Shown here in pieces: positions 12,994 through 25,200 of a DNA stretch of 64,000 nucleotides. Within the stretch, counting starts at the first letter, position 1. Each line of letters begins with the position of its first letter. The stretch lies in NCBI GenBank assembly GCA_016785225.1, contig JAFBJZ010000437.1, forward strand, positions 154,501 to 218,500, read 5' to 3'. The notes beneath the pieces were generated by a model. That model had not been told where the DNA came from. It was given only the letters and a program-made list of their open reading frames with translations, and made no database searches. This stretch comes from Psettodes erumei. Its lineage: Eukaryota > Chordata > Actinopteri > Pleuronectiformes > Psettodidae. Position numbers and translations under genes: made by a program.

Positions 12994-13639
12994 GGATTTA
13001 TGAGGCTTCAAAAGATCACAGGAAGGACGGGTTTGAAAACCCCCCCTCGGTGCTGTTGCAGTCAGGTTATATCAGCAGTTACGCCGCCTTTCACACAACA
13101 CTGCAACTCTGGGATTTTTTAAAAGGAGGCTGGCTGCACCTGTCTCTCTCCATGCACACACATACACTGACACACACACTGGAAGAGAAGGGTTGGTTAA
13201 TACGACTCAGGCTCTATGACCCCCTAATTCCCCTCTTTAAAAAGATCCTTCAAATAAATCAATACAATAATAATAAATAAAAATCAAACGGGTCTTTTAT
13301 TTTACTGGTGTAAAACATTTCTTGCTGCAGCCTATTTTTAAAAGTCACCAAATTTGGTTAAGATCATGGCTAAAAATCAAAGCTCCCTGTCGTGAGCGAA
13401 AAACCTGCAGTCCATAAAGAAAAAGGCTTCCAATACCAGAAAAGATTGTAAAAGAATTTGGTGCAAGAAATGCACCGAATGTGCCATCAGCAGAGTACAC
13501 ACGGAAAAAATAATAATCGAATTAGTTTTTAATGTAAAGAAAAAAAGGTCCCAATCGGCCCACCTGTTTTAAAGGAAGGTCATTGTCCCTGTTATGGCCT
13601 GAGAAAACCAGAGGTTGGATGGAAAGAAACGTCCTTTCT

Positions 13640-14560
13640 TAAATACACATGCGCCCTGTGGATAAGTAAAACTTGATGTAGACTCTGGTTTCATAGAGTC
13701 CGTATTGACGGGGCCTCCGGATCACGCAGGTCACGCAGAGATTAACACGAGTTAATCGGAAACCACGTTTCCCTCCTTTGACCCAAACGCGCATTATTAA
13801 TGATAGCGTTTGATTAATCCCACTTTTATCCCGGAGAGAAGAAATGGCGCAGAACCAGCATCTCTGGTAAAGACAAAATAAAGAATCAAAGTGACTGCAA
13901 GATACAGAACATGAATACAGATACATGAAAAAAGTTAACGAAAATGTGCCTTTTTTGAAGATGCACTCTGGTTTTATCATGTGAATTAAAAAGTGAATGG
14001 TAATTGCTTAATTTTCAGATGTAAAGAAATGTATTATAATAACATGATATTAATATAATTATATGATAAAGAATATTTCAAATGAGAAAGGGGTGTAACA
14101 GAGAAATAATCATTAATTGGGTTATTTCTCCACTTATTCAAAATTAAGATTTTGACACACCACTGGTGTTGATTATAGATATTTTCATTAACCTCCTCAA
14201 AAGACTTCCGATAAAAATCAATACTGCGTTTAAATCGCCTGTAGCACATCGGAAAATCTTATTTTCTCCGTGCACTGCGCGCTCTCCTTCAAAAGACAGT
14301 GATGGCAGACAGTCGCTTTGAACGCTGGCTGAAATACAAAAGCGCGTCCTCTCACCGGGTCCTCTTACATTTTCTCACACGGAGCAGGAAACCCTCGGTA
14401 TTTGATGTGACATCCTCCGCCCGAGCCCAGCCGGCACTGCTCACCTTCATGCTTGTGAATAAACGCTCTCTTTGCATTCACCCGCTGCCCGCATTTCCTA
14501 CTTTTTTCAAATGTAAAAACCTGCAATGATTGGGGTCGTTAGCACCTCTTCTAAACTCTT
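13640..14560. promoter_or_regulatory. Candidate foxd3-proximal enhancer region
   Basis: This non-coding block carries many recognisable cores: 'attattaatgat' and 'tgattaatccc' (13792-13822; homeodomain/OTX-like TAATCC), 'tttgaac' (14316; SOX/TCF-like) and 'tttgcat' (14469; octamer-like half). No ORF of note is present. Cross-species conservation would be the test. Confidence 0.3.
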
Positions 14561-14593
14561 AAGGAAATTCTTTACACCCCCCCATTCATTGTC

Positions 14594-14616
14594 AGTGCTG
14601 CTGCTGCTGCTGCTGC
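14594..14616. repeat. (CTG)7 trinucleotide repeat
   Basis: Seven GCT/CTG units are seen directly in non-coding DNA about 1.1 kb upstream of foxd3. Confidence 0.85.
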
Positions 14617-15242
14617 GACCGCTGCAGCTCAATATCCTTCCCACCTTCTGCTAATCCTTGCGGGAATAAATAGACTTGAATTCATGCTTTGCATTCGCAG
14701 CTTGGATTTACACGGCGGACTGTAAAGCTGGAAATATCAGGGGCATGCATTTCAACTCCAAATAAACAAAGTCAAACTGCTTAATCCTTACGAGTAACGT
14801 TCACTGAAACCGGTTTATATTAAGGCTGTGAAAAAAAATCCATGCATGCACAATTTCACAGCGATAAAGAAAAGTCACCACACACGCTACAGCAATTTAA
14901 AGGAAGATTCCGTTAACTTAGCTGTCGTCGTTTTCATTCTGCGCCTTTCAGCAGAGTTTGTATTAGCAAAGTTAAAGGTTTAGATTGGGTTTTCGGCGCA
15001 GCCACGTTAATGCGCATCAGATCTTTCAATCATGCAGGCCAATTTTCTCTCCCCCTCCTCCTCCTCATCCTCCCTCTGCCACCGTTAAATGGTCTATGGC
15101 GGACGAACACAGAAATCAGCGGAAAGCAGCATTGCTGATGTCCCATTGTTGACAAATCCATGAAACAACTCCAGTTTGCATGGTTTAACAGAGAGGAGAG
15201 GAGGGAGGAGAGGAGTGGAGAGGGGGCGTCTGTCGTCACCAG

Positions 15243-15340
15243 ACCACGTGTCCTGCGCTGATAGTATATCTTATACTGGGAAAAGTAATCTATCAGACAG
15301 CCCTTTTAAAAGCTCCGGCCTTTAAAAGCAGCATGTGTCA
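15243..15340 (+). promoter_or_regulatory. Probable foxd3 core promoter
   Basis: A CACGTG E-box (15244-15249) is followed by two TATA-like TTTTAAAAG/TTTAAAAG elements at 15304-15312 and 15321-15328. About 390 bases of increasingly GC-rich leader then run to the foxd3 ATG at 15721. This spacing suits a transcription start near 15335-15360. The exact start cannot be read from sequence. Confidence 0.4.
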
Positions 15341-15720
15341 CCTCGACTTGGTTCTCCAAATATCACTCGTCTAGGAAATATACGCGCCGAGAAGGGACGT
15401 CGGAAGCGCGAAAGTCGCCACATCTCCCAACAACTTCGAGGCAAGACGCGCCGCTTTGCACAGGCCTGCTCACTTACCGAGTGGAGAAATATTTGCAGAA
15501 GTTGAAGTTGCTCTTTGGCTTGACTGGCTGGCTGCCGACTCCACCGCATTTAGACTTCGGGAGACGTCGGATCGCTTGACAGGAGCGACCAGAAGTCCAC
15601 CAGTCCCGCTGCGAGTGCGCTCTGACCGCGCTGGTCTCACCTTCCCATCACACCCGGCCGCTCGGTTGTTTCGGCTCCGGAAGACTTTTTTCTTTTTTAA
15701 AAGTGTGAGTAAGCCGTGAG

Positions 15721-16917
15721 ATGACCCTGTCTGGAGGCAGCGAAAGAGCCAGCGACATGTCCGGCCAAACTGTGCTCACAGCGGAGGACGTGGATATCGA
15801 CGTGGTGGGCGAGGGAGACGAGGAGGGCATGGAGAGGGTGGACAGCGACTGCGACAGCCCGGGGGGAGGCATCCTGCACGACCTCCGAGGAGAGGCAGGA
15901 GACGAGGAGGTGGAAGATGAGATAGAGGTGGAGAAGGAGGAGATGAGGTCCGGTGGAGGGAGTCCGTGCTGCGAGAGCTCCGGGGAGGGGGAGACTGGCA
16001 CCGGCAAGGGAGAGGGTCACGACGGGAGCGCAGCGGGAGGAGGTGCGATTCAGAAGCCCAAAAGCAGCCTGGTGAAGCCACCCTATTCCTACATCGCCCT
16101 TATCACCATGGCCATCCTCCAGAGCCCACAGAAAAAGCTCACCCTCAGCGGGATCTGTGAGTTCATCAGCAACCGCTTCCCGTATTACCGGGAGAAGTTC
16201 CCGGCGTGGCAAAACTCCATCCGCCACAACTTGTCCCTCAACGACTGCTTCGTGAAAATCCCGCGGGAACCTGGCAACCCCGGCAAGGGCAACTACTGGA
16301 CCCTGGACCCCGCTTCAGAGGACATGTTCGACAACGGCAGCTTCCTCAGGAGGAGGAAAAGGTTCAAGAGAGTTCAGCCGGACGTGCTCAGGGACCAGAC
16401 GGCGCTCATGATGCAAAGTTTCGGTGCGTACAGCCTCGGGGGCCCCTACGGGAGGCACTACGGGATCCACCCGGCCGCATATTCCCATCCGGCTGCTTTG
16501 CAGTACCCCTACATCCCCCCCGTAGGTCCCATGCTGCCCCCGGGCGTCCCTCTCCTGCCCTCGGCGGAGCTGAACAGAAAAGCGTTCAACTCCCAGCTCA
16601 GCCCGAGCCTTCAACTTCAGCTCAACAGCCTGAGCACGGCGTCCATGATCAAATCAGAGCCGTCCAACAGACCGTCTTTCAGTATAGAGAACATCATCGG
16701 GGTCTCCAGCGCCTCGTCGTCCTCGCCGGGCGCCGCACAGGCTTTCCTGCGGCCTCCGGTGACCGTTCAGTCGGCCCTGCTGAGCGCGCAGTCCCTCTCT
16801 CTGACCCGGACCTCAGCCGCTATCGCTCCCATCCTCAGTGTACCGTCGAATATTATTTCTGGACACGTTTTACCCTCAGCGACGGCGGCGGCAGTGTCCA
16901 AGTGGCCTTCACAGTGA
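15721..16917 (+). CDS. foxd3: Forkhead transcription factor Foxd3
   Basis: Foxd3 is a nuclear winged-helix factor, mainly a repressor, needed for pluripotency and for neural crest specification. This uninterrupted frame encodes 398 aa, between zebrafish and human lengths as I recall them. The N-terminus (about 1-80) is acidic, including the family-typical SGQTVLTAEDVDIDVVGEGD stretch. The forkhead domain spans about 119-217, opening with KPPYSYIALITMAI and containing WQNSIRHNLSLNDCF and GKGNYW, and it ends in a basic RRRKRFKR tail. The C-terminal FSIENIIG motif (320-327) is the eh1/Groucho-binding type. Single-exon structure is usual for FOXD genes. The ATG has a purine at -3; M13 is a possible secondary start. 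Coding DNA is far more GC-rich than its surroundings. No frame damage is seen. Confidence 0.97.
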   Translation: MTLSGGSERASDMSGQTVLTAEDVDIDVVGEGDEEGMERVDSDCDSPGGGILHDLRGEAGDEEVEDEIEVEKEEMRSGGGSPCCESSGEGETGTGKGEGHDGSAAGGGAIQKPKSSLVKPPYSYIALITMAILQSPQKKLTLSGICEFISNRFPYYREKFPAWQNSIRHNLSLNDCFVKIPREPGNPGKGNYWTLDPASEDMFDNGSFLRRRKRFKRVQPDVLRDQTALMMQSFGAYSLGGPYGRHYGIHPAAYSHPAALQYPYIPPVGPMLPPGVPLLPSAELNRKAFNSQLSPSLQLQLNSLSTASMIKSEPSNRPSFSIENIIGVSSASSSSPGAAQAFLRPPVTVQSALLSAQSLSLTRTSAAIAPILSVPSNIISGHVLPSATAAAVSKWPSQ

Positions 16918-17376
16918 CTTTTAAAAACCAGAAAAAATAAACTCTTATTTTTATATAGTGACATTATTACTGGGGGAAGTGTGAAGAGCACAAATTAATA
17001 GGCAGCACTGGACTCTGTAGCCATGTAAAGACTCTTGAAACAAAGAGAGAAAAATGAAAAAGGAGATATTTCTGTACAGGTAATATTTGTAAATATTTGT
17101 AAAAAAAAAAAAAGAAAAAAATAATGATATACCTGTTTGACTTTTATCTGTCTTTTTTGTTTTCTTCTGTTCTTGTTTGAGATCTGTGATAATTACTTTA
17201 CATTTTCTTTTTTGTAATGGAAGCTCACGTGGACCCATTTTTTTTGGCTTCCTTTTCATACAAGACACAAAAAGAGCTCTGAAAAATTGACTGTTTATAA
17301 TAATAATAAAAAAATCAAACATATGTAATTCTATGTAGCTATATTGTGTTGTAAACTGAATTTATTTGTAAATAAA
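16918..17376 (+). terminator. foxd3: foxd3 3' UTR with poly(A) signals
   Basis: AATAAA-type hexamers occur just after the stop (about 16935) and, more plausibly for the full-length mRNA, at 17371-17376. Between them the DNA is AT-rich and non-coding, with A-, T- and ATTTA-like runs typical of an unstable developmental mRNA. The cleavage site used is not known. Confidence 0.55.
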
Positions 17377-18261
17377 TTTAAGAAGGAATTCAAATCAAAT
17401 TTTCATTATTAACATTTTTAAATTATTTGATAGGTTTAATGAGAATCATGTTCCTGTTACATAAAAGTTCTCACGCTACTCGGGTGTCTAAAGAAATCAT
17501 TAGTTTTTAGCAGGTTATGTATTACAGAAAATCCAAGCTGTCTCATCTTGTGAATATTATGTGATCACATTTTCAAAATCATTTTCAGGCTTAATTATTT
17601 ATAGTATCCACTTTTCACGATGTAGAACAAATATTTTCGTGCTTAATTTTAATTTGTAATAAGAATATTGTAATTATATTTGTCCAGTAACAGGGGGAAA
17701 TTTATTTATATTGTTATGGAAACAACTAAAACCAGCATTAGATAAAAATGAATTTCAACTTTTATATTTCATAATATTTTTTATATTTTTCGAATTACAC
17801 CTTGAATTAACTGAGACTTGTTGCCAAAGCTCGTAAATATCATAATAAGCCAAATAGCCAAACAAGTTATACGGATTCAAAATTTAAAAGATTATCATGT
17901 AAAAGGCGGGACATGTCTGACCTAAATATTTAGTCATCTACACTGGTTATTTCCTAAATATTTACAGTTTTTCAGTGACATAGAGCTGAATGGCACCATA
18001 TTTTAGACGCTGAGACAAACGCTGTACTAAGTTTATGTACATCTAGGGTAAAGGATAAATGAATCTAATTGTTTTAAAGGTATATTTATGCTTGTTTTCC
18101 TAACAATGATCCCTGTTTGGACGTCATAGTTTAGACACCTTTTAACTTACCATTACATCACCGCTCGTATCGCTTCACAGGATATTCTGCGGCTTGGCTA
18201 CTATAGAGGTAACAGTTTCGCAGTTGTGTCTGGCTAATCACTTTTACACAAACAGCAAATG

Positions 18262-18291
18262 GTGTGTGTGTGTGTGTGGGGGGGGGGGGGG
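18262..18291. repeat. (TG)8 followed by a 14-G run
   Basis: Eight TG units lead into an uninterrupted run of 14 G. Length errors are likely here in sequencing. The G-run could form a G-quadruplex with neighbouring G tracts. Confidence 0.9.
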
Positions 18292-19009
18292 TATGGGGGC
18301 TATATTTATCTGATCCCCATGGGAAAGAGAAAGGAGCCTCTCTCCGCTTCAATTCACTTTCAGACACAGAAGAAGGTGCTGATGATGCAAAAGGCTCCTC
18401 CAATGTCACCCGGGCATTTCTACTGAACACATTCATGATCATTATTACTATTACTGGGCTATTATTATCATCCTGGGATTATCACTATTGTTAATTTCAG
18501 TCCATACGAAGGTTTCCTTTGATATTATTGTTGTACAATAGAAGTACTTTTATTTGTCACATCGGTGCACACCATTATTCGCCGTAGATGATTCCTCTAA
18601 TCGAAACAACAAATTCAAATTCAGAAATGACTTTGTGGACATATCTGTCATGTATAATTTTATCTCTTCCTAATGGTACTCTCAGGTCCTAAATTAAAGA
18701 GGTAATAAATATTCACACTCTGATCTAAAAGATCGTTTGGAACAAACATCCAGAGGTCAGTTTCGTAGTAATTTGGATTAAAGGTGCATTTGGAAAATGC
18801 AAAAGGAGATGGTGTCAAATTCATTGTGTCTTTTAGGGTAAATTACATAAAATGTTATAGTTATGAAAGTAGTGAAAAGGTAATGCAGGGCTCACAAGTG
18901 CCTCCAATGCAAACGCACAGGCAGTCTCCGCTCGATGCGATGTGTTAGCGTGTGATGTCGCTCCGGTGATACTGCAGGCCGACAACACCTCGAAAGAGAC
19001 GGGATCCGA

Positions 19010-19024
19010 CCCGCTAGGGGGCGT
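19010..19024 (+). promoter_or_regulatory. CTCF-like motif between foxd3 and alg6
   Basis: CCGCTAGGGGGCGTT matches the vertebrate CTCF core (CCASYAGRKGGCRS) closely: AGGGGGCG is perfect and CCGCT differs at one base. It lies between a tissue-specific developmental gene and a housekeeping gene, where a boundary would make sense. Confidence 0.4.
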
Positions 19025-22000
19025 TAACTGGCACCTCTGGCTCTTCATTATGGATATCATAGAATAATAGAAATATTTAGGAAGGCATCACAGCCAGGGT
19101 TGATGAAGGACATCAACTCACACACCCAGTAAATGATTTTTTGTTTGTTTTTTCCCGCAGGTAAGGTTGAATGAATCTTTAGAATTAGTTCATATAATTG
19201 AATATGCAGAATTTACTTTAAGGAGGAGACACTGGAATAAATGATTATCGTTAATTTAGCAATATGGCATTGGCAGAAGTTTTCTTTTATAAAGATAATG
19301 CAAGAGATGGCAAATATGTTTACCATTTTATTTCTCAATAACAACAATATGCCCACACCTTTGTGGATTACAGGGGTAGTAACATAAGCTACATACCATT
19401 TTAGGGAGAGGGAGGCCTGATATTTATCTTGGAGTGGGGACACTCAACACACAATTGCTCATATTAATAAGGTTCTATTTAAGGTTTCAGTGGCAGATGG
19501 TGGGGAAATACTGTACAACGTTTAAATATAGGAAAATAATATATAATCAACGTGTAAGACAGGGGATAATGACGTTTCAAAATGGTAAACAGGGATTTAA
19601 AATATTATTTCACTCCAAACAAGCACCAGTCACCATCTCTGCATCTCGTTTAAACGGTGTGCTTTAAGCCCGTTATTATTCACTGCATCGGCTTTTGGAG
19701 GGTTTTCACGTTATTCGGGTCGCTAACAATAGAATTTGCTGATTGGACGCATAGCACAGTCCAACTCGAGCGCGCGCGCACTAAATAATGACCTATGCAG
19801 CTGCACGTGCTTGCGCACAGGTGGAGAAAAGCGGTTCCCACAGCTCCCAAGAGAGCCTATATTAAGTTATGCGTTTGATTGTTGAGTTATTTTAAGTGAA
19901 CTCATGAGCATGGACGGGCCTATGTTTGACTGTATTCCTGTATGTTGCCTTGTATACATTCACACCCATAACTATAAGCGTGTCAAATAATCAATCTGAG
20001 CATTGTTGGTTTTGGAAATGCAAATGATGCAAAACTGGGTTTTTTTCAATATATTGAATCATTTTTAAACACCGTTATTTAGTGCTACCAACATAAGGTG
20101 GTGTCAGAATGGGTGCAGTGAAACCGGATCAGATCCTTTAAAAAGTCTCACTTGCCAATTTACACATGAATTCCATCTGTATGTCCTGTCATGTTACTGT
20201 AAAATATCAGTATTTTCTTGATCCCTGAGAAAATAAATTGTCTCATAATGTCACCTAACTTTGTCAAAACTGCACATTTAACAGGACAGCATATGAGGAT
20301 GGATGCACTAGTTCTATGCAGGGGAGTTCACACGTGCACAATTTTAAACATAACTTTGTGTGTCTGTTATCTATGTGATCTTTGATTCAGAGTGTCACTG
20401 CAAAGACTGGACCAGAATCACATTCTACTTTGTTCAGAACAAACAGGGAGCGATGGGTTTTCAAAGACTCCACACAGCTGATGGTGAATATTAGCCCTCC
20501 CGCCTCCAAAATGCATCGTGCAGTGTTAGGACTTATGAGTGAAAGTAGATGCACACTGCCCTTTTAAGTAACTTTATTTGTCCTTGTGTGTCAAACATGC
20601 AGTAACGTGGCAGAAAGGATCAACTCTGACTTGCTAGCAAACCTGGCTGTTGCTATGATGGACAACAATGACATTGGAAAGCAAGGCCCAGGCCTCCATA
20701 ATAACTAGGTCATCCTCCACCACAAGCTATAGCCTTCTCCTGGGTGGAGATCACAGACAGTAAATGTAGGTACAGCAGTTACTGAATATTTAAAAAGGCA
20801 TAGAGATGAAGCAATAAATGACAAAGTAAAGCTGGTGTGGCCAGGCATTAATAACTAATGGTATCAGTGAGTTATAGGCCGCTGCCATTGTAATGAAAGT
20901 GTCATTGCAAATCAGCAGTTGTCCGAGGTTATTATTATTTATGCATAATTGATGCCGGAACCACAAGGAACACGTCTCACCCAACAAATCCCCAACACCT
21001 TGGGAACAAAGACGATGGTGTCAACAGAAGAAAAGGTCACAGAGGAGAAAATGCCCCGAGGCTGAGCTTTACATTGTGGGGTTGGGAGGGGTGGGGGCAA
21101 GTGGAGGATGTTACAATCACACTCACACATCTGTATACAGAGGGTTTCAACAAACTAGTCACACGTAAGTCAACTGATCCTCTTGTGCTCCATACATGGA
21201 TGTTTGCTACATCATGGCTAGCTACTACAAAATGGAAAAAATATCAATTACACTGGGAACTGTGAGTTCCTGACATGTTTCTGGAACACTATTAGTTCAT
21301 ATTTATTCAATTATAGTATATATTTCCTTTTCTTACATTTAATTCAAGGAATTCTCCAGCCATTACAGGAAGTCCATATATATACTGACTACATCTGTCA
21401 TTCAATCACTCATTCAATATACTTTCACTAATTGCCAGACATTACTCTACATCTCTATTAGCCCCCCTTAATTTCCAGAAAAGGAAAAAATAAGTTTTGG
21501 ATGATGCCCTGACAGCTAATATTGAGTAATCTTTCAGAAGTCCCAAAACTAAATTATCATTAAATGTAGCCTTTAGTACTTGAGTCATAGTGATTAGCTT
21601 TTGTTATTGTTAAGCTTTGACTGACATCCATGGGAAAGCTATAACACCGACAGAATAAAATTTCCTTGCCAAAGATTAATTTATTAATTTTGTTCCACAG
21701 CCTGTATGATGCTATTTGCCTATTTATGTTACTATTTTATTAAGCCTCCTCAGCAATGTCGATTTGTTACTTTTACAACTTCTTACCTCAACAAGAAAAT
21801 GTGATAATACTGAATAAATTGATATTTAACGATGCATGAGATCCATCAATTTGTCATAAATCTCGTCCCAGCGATGATGCATTAAAAGTACCTGGGAAAA
21901 TTAGCCTTTTCCTGAATCGGATCCTCAAAATAAAAAAACTGACGATAACGGCAAAACAACCACATATTTGATTTCATGCAAAAACTGCCTCTGATTATAT

Positions 22001-22130
22001 TTATCAGAGCCTTGTTTGAAAACAATGATTCACGCCTTATCAATAGAGGGAATATTCAAAGAAGTCAAAAATAGACAGAAAACACGTTTTTTTTCTTTAT
22101 GTCCTCAAACGCCTCTTAACTCACAGCGCC

Positions 22131-22282
22131 AACGTCAGCGCGCAGTAACCAATGAGGAGGTGAAACGAAGCCCCGATAAGTGACGTATACAGGAAACGTA
22201 AACAGCTTTCGAAACTGGCTGAATGAGATGTTATTTTATCGTTTCTTTGGCCACAAAAAGCTAATTTTTACCGGTCAAAGTT
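22131..22282 (+). promoter_or_regulatory. alg6: alg6 promoter and 5' leader
   Basis: A CCAAT box (22149-22153) and a CRE-like TGACGT (22181-22186) lie within 135 bases of the alg6 ATG, without a TATA box. That is the usual housekeeping arrangement. CpG frequency rises locally (GCGCC, GCGCGC). Confidence 0.45.
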
Positions 22283-25200
22283 ATGCAAACTTGGAGTCTC
22301 GTATCCATTTGTGTTTTGCTGGGCGTTGTTGTGAGATGGGGGGTTTCATTAAATTCTTATTCAGGTAAGAAGATTGTGGAGTTTAATGCTCATGTGCTAC
22401 ATGCAGGGAACCACAACCGCCTTGTTTGCTACGCTACAGTTTATTTCAGTATAGCTGCGTTGATCCAGTATAAACTACTGACAGATAGGTGTGTTGCTCT
22501 GACCGGGATGTTACTGTTAGCCGTTAGCATGCACTCACTGGATGTTGTTGTGAGCTCGCTGTCTAGCTGTCATGCACTAATGCAGTTTCCTCATTCATTA
22601 GACTAACAGCGGAATGATTTTTCTCCCCAGGGGCGGGGAAACCTCCTATGTTTGGCGACTATGAAGCCCAAAGGCACTGGCAAGAAGTGACCTACAACCT
22701 CCCTGTCCAGGAATGGTCAGTCTGAAGCTTCATGTGTTTACTCAGAGGAGCAGGTTCTGGAATAATTTTTAACTATTGTTGGACGAAAGAAGGCGTCACT
22801 CTGGGATGTGGGTAACTTTGATGGGCAGAACAGTTGATTTATCAAAAACTTATCTCCATGTCAGCCAGCTACAGTAATAACATGCAACTTGCACATTAAT
22901 GAATTGGTAATAATATTCTAATATTACTTGATATATAATGGTACACACATCTAAATATTTCCATCACTACTGGATGCTCATAATCACAATATCAGAGGTG
23001 TGAGCTCTAAAAGAACTAGAAAAAAACATTCATGAGACTGCAATGCAGAATATCTACCTTAGACCTGTGGCAGCACCCCCTTTAATGAGACTTCTGCAGT
23101 TTCAGAATAAATATGTGACATTTGTACTCTTACAGGTACTTCAACACCACTGACAATGACTTGAATTATTGGGGTCTTGACTACCCTCCTCTTACTGCCT
23201 ACCACAGCTGGGTCTGTGCTTACATGTAAGTAATTTTATTAGATTACAGTAGATAAATGAGAACAGACTGATGACCCACATATGTAATTCCCAAGAGGGT
23301 TTCCACGTAGACAATCCAATCCTTTGTGTTTACACAAGTATTTAATTAGTAACACTTTCATTTTAAAATGTACTTCAACAATAACACAACTACAAAACAA
23401 CTAAATCATTAATATTTTCCTGCAGAGCCAAGATGATAAACCCTGAATGGGTGGAGCTCCACAAATCCAGAGGTTATGAAAGCCCAGCACACAAGTTGTT
23501 CATGAGAGCTACAGGTACAAGTAATCATAGCAAACTAAAGTTTTAAAAAAAACGTCCATCATGACAAGTGATGGTATAAAATGCATTACATGTGCTCAGA
23601 CAATACATTAAAGATGTTTAAAATCATAAATGTGAAAATGTGTATTATTTTCATTAGATATAAAATTATCTGGTTCTTTTTTTACGTTTCAGTCCTGGTG
23701 GCGGATTTGTTGATATACATCCCTGCGGTGGTTTTATACTGTTTGTACCTGACTGACGGCTCTTTGAAGAAAAAGGTAGCACACTTGCCTATTATGTCTA
23801 CTATTAACAGTGTTTCTATTAATCCCAGTAGCTAACTAGGAATAAGAAAGTACTGTGAAGGCATGAAAGAATGAAGAAAAGAGCTGTCTTTGTTACGATC
23901 TCTCTTTCACACATGAACCTTTGATGCGACTATCACTGCACCTATTAATCACAGACTGATAACGATCTGACCGTAAATAAATTTTTAGTTATGTTTGCCT
24001 TCTGCCAACCTGTACATCCCTCTTGTTTTTCAGACTTCCACTCTCTTCTGCTTCCTGCTCTACCCAGGACTCATTCTCATAGACTACGGTCATTTCCAGT
24101 ATCCTTTATGTACCGGTGCATTTCTACTATTTTTAAAGTGTGTTAACATTATTGTAATATGTATTGGTGACATTCTGTGAAACAGTGGTCATTGGCTTTA
24201 AAGGCCAGCTATTAATAGACGATGTGCAGTATGCATGTTGAGTTGATATGTTGTTATATTAATTATATGTGTCCTTTTTGCACAGTGTGCCTTGGTTCAT
24301 CGAGGAAATAATCATTTATCAGGGATTAAATGGAAAGAAACAGGAGCTGATTTGAGGCACAGTTATCTTATTTCTTGCATACAGTACTGTATTTTGATAC
24401 TCTACCATGTCACAACAAAATGATAGAGCCAGCAGAACAGCTATTCACTGAAGAGACGCTTTGAGTCCACGACTGACCTTAATGGTATCTCAGGTACAAC
24501 GGCGTGAGCCAGGGCTTGGCTCTGTGGGGGGTTCTGGCACTGGGTCTGGGCTGGGACGTGCTGGGCTCCATGGCCTTCTCCCTGGCTCTCAACTACAAAC
24601 AGATGGAGCTCTACCACGCTTTGCCCTTCTTCTGCTACCTGTTAGGAAAGTGTGTCAAAATGAGTCTGATGGGGAGAGGGTGAGTCTATCTGTTTATTTG
24701 CTTTTGTTTATATTTGCTCTCGTTGTAGGTCACCTATACTGTGCCCAGAGCAACATGTCATCAACAACAATCAGCTACAGTTCCCATGACAGAAACAACT
24801 CAAGCTGTAATAAACTGACAAAAAACTGTGACCAAAGGAAAGCAAGAAGGGATGAGAGTAGTCATTATTTTCTGCCAAGGAAAGGTTGGTAAATAGTTGG
24901 TATGGTTGGTAAAAAAAAAAAAAAAAGTCTAAGCTGTGGACCTCAGGCAGAAACCTTTAAAAATGAAAAGGATAACATTTTGATTATTTAACTGTTTTTA
25001 AAAAAGGTCATATTGTTTTGTCAAGTGTCAACTGATTGCTCAAAGCAGATAAGTGATGTCAGTGTATAAGAGAGCAGTGTCCTCAGGAGAGCCACAGAGT
25101 GAGCGGGGTATCAGATTGGATGTTACCAGTGTGTCCAGTGTCTGTTTATCTAGTAACAATGTACCAAGGGCATTTAGTAGCAAATGGAGAGCTGGATTAG

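Larger units (their letters stand above)
17377..22130. other. foxd3-alg6 intergenic region
   Basis: No coding exon is recognisable. The first kilobase is very AT-rich. Points of note are a (TG)n(G)n tract at 18262-18291, a CTCF-like motif near 19010 and a small CpG-richer patch near 19680-19830 with an inverted CCAAT (about 19741) and CGCGCGCG. The rest is AT-rich and unremarkable. Open frames here are all short. Confidence 0.6.

Noticed and set aside
15697..16227. 176-codon minus-strand and other alternative frames over foxd3
   Set aside because: They are shadows of the GC-rich foxd3 coding frame, which is certain from its forkhead domain.
24090..24110. AT-AC intron reading of the alg6 exon 6 donor
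   Set aside because: Placing the junction one codon position earlier gives GTATCCTTT with an AG acceptor and preserves the frame, so it is a GT-AG U12 intron, not AT-AC.
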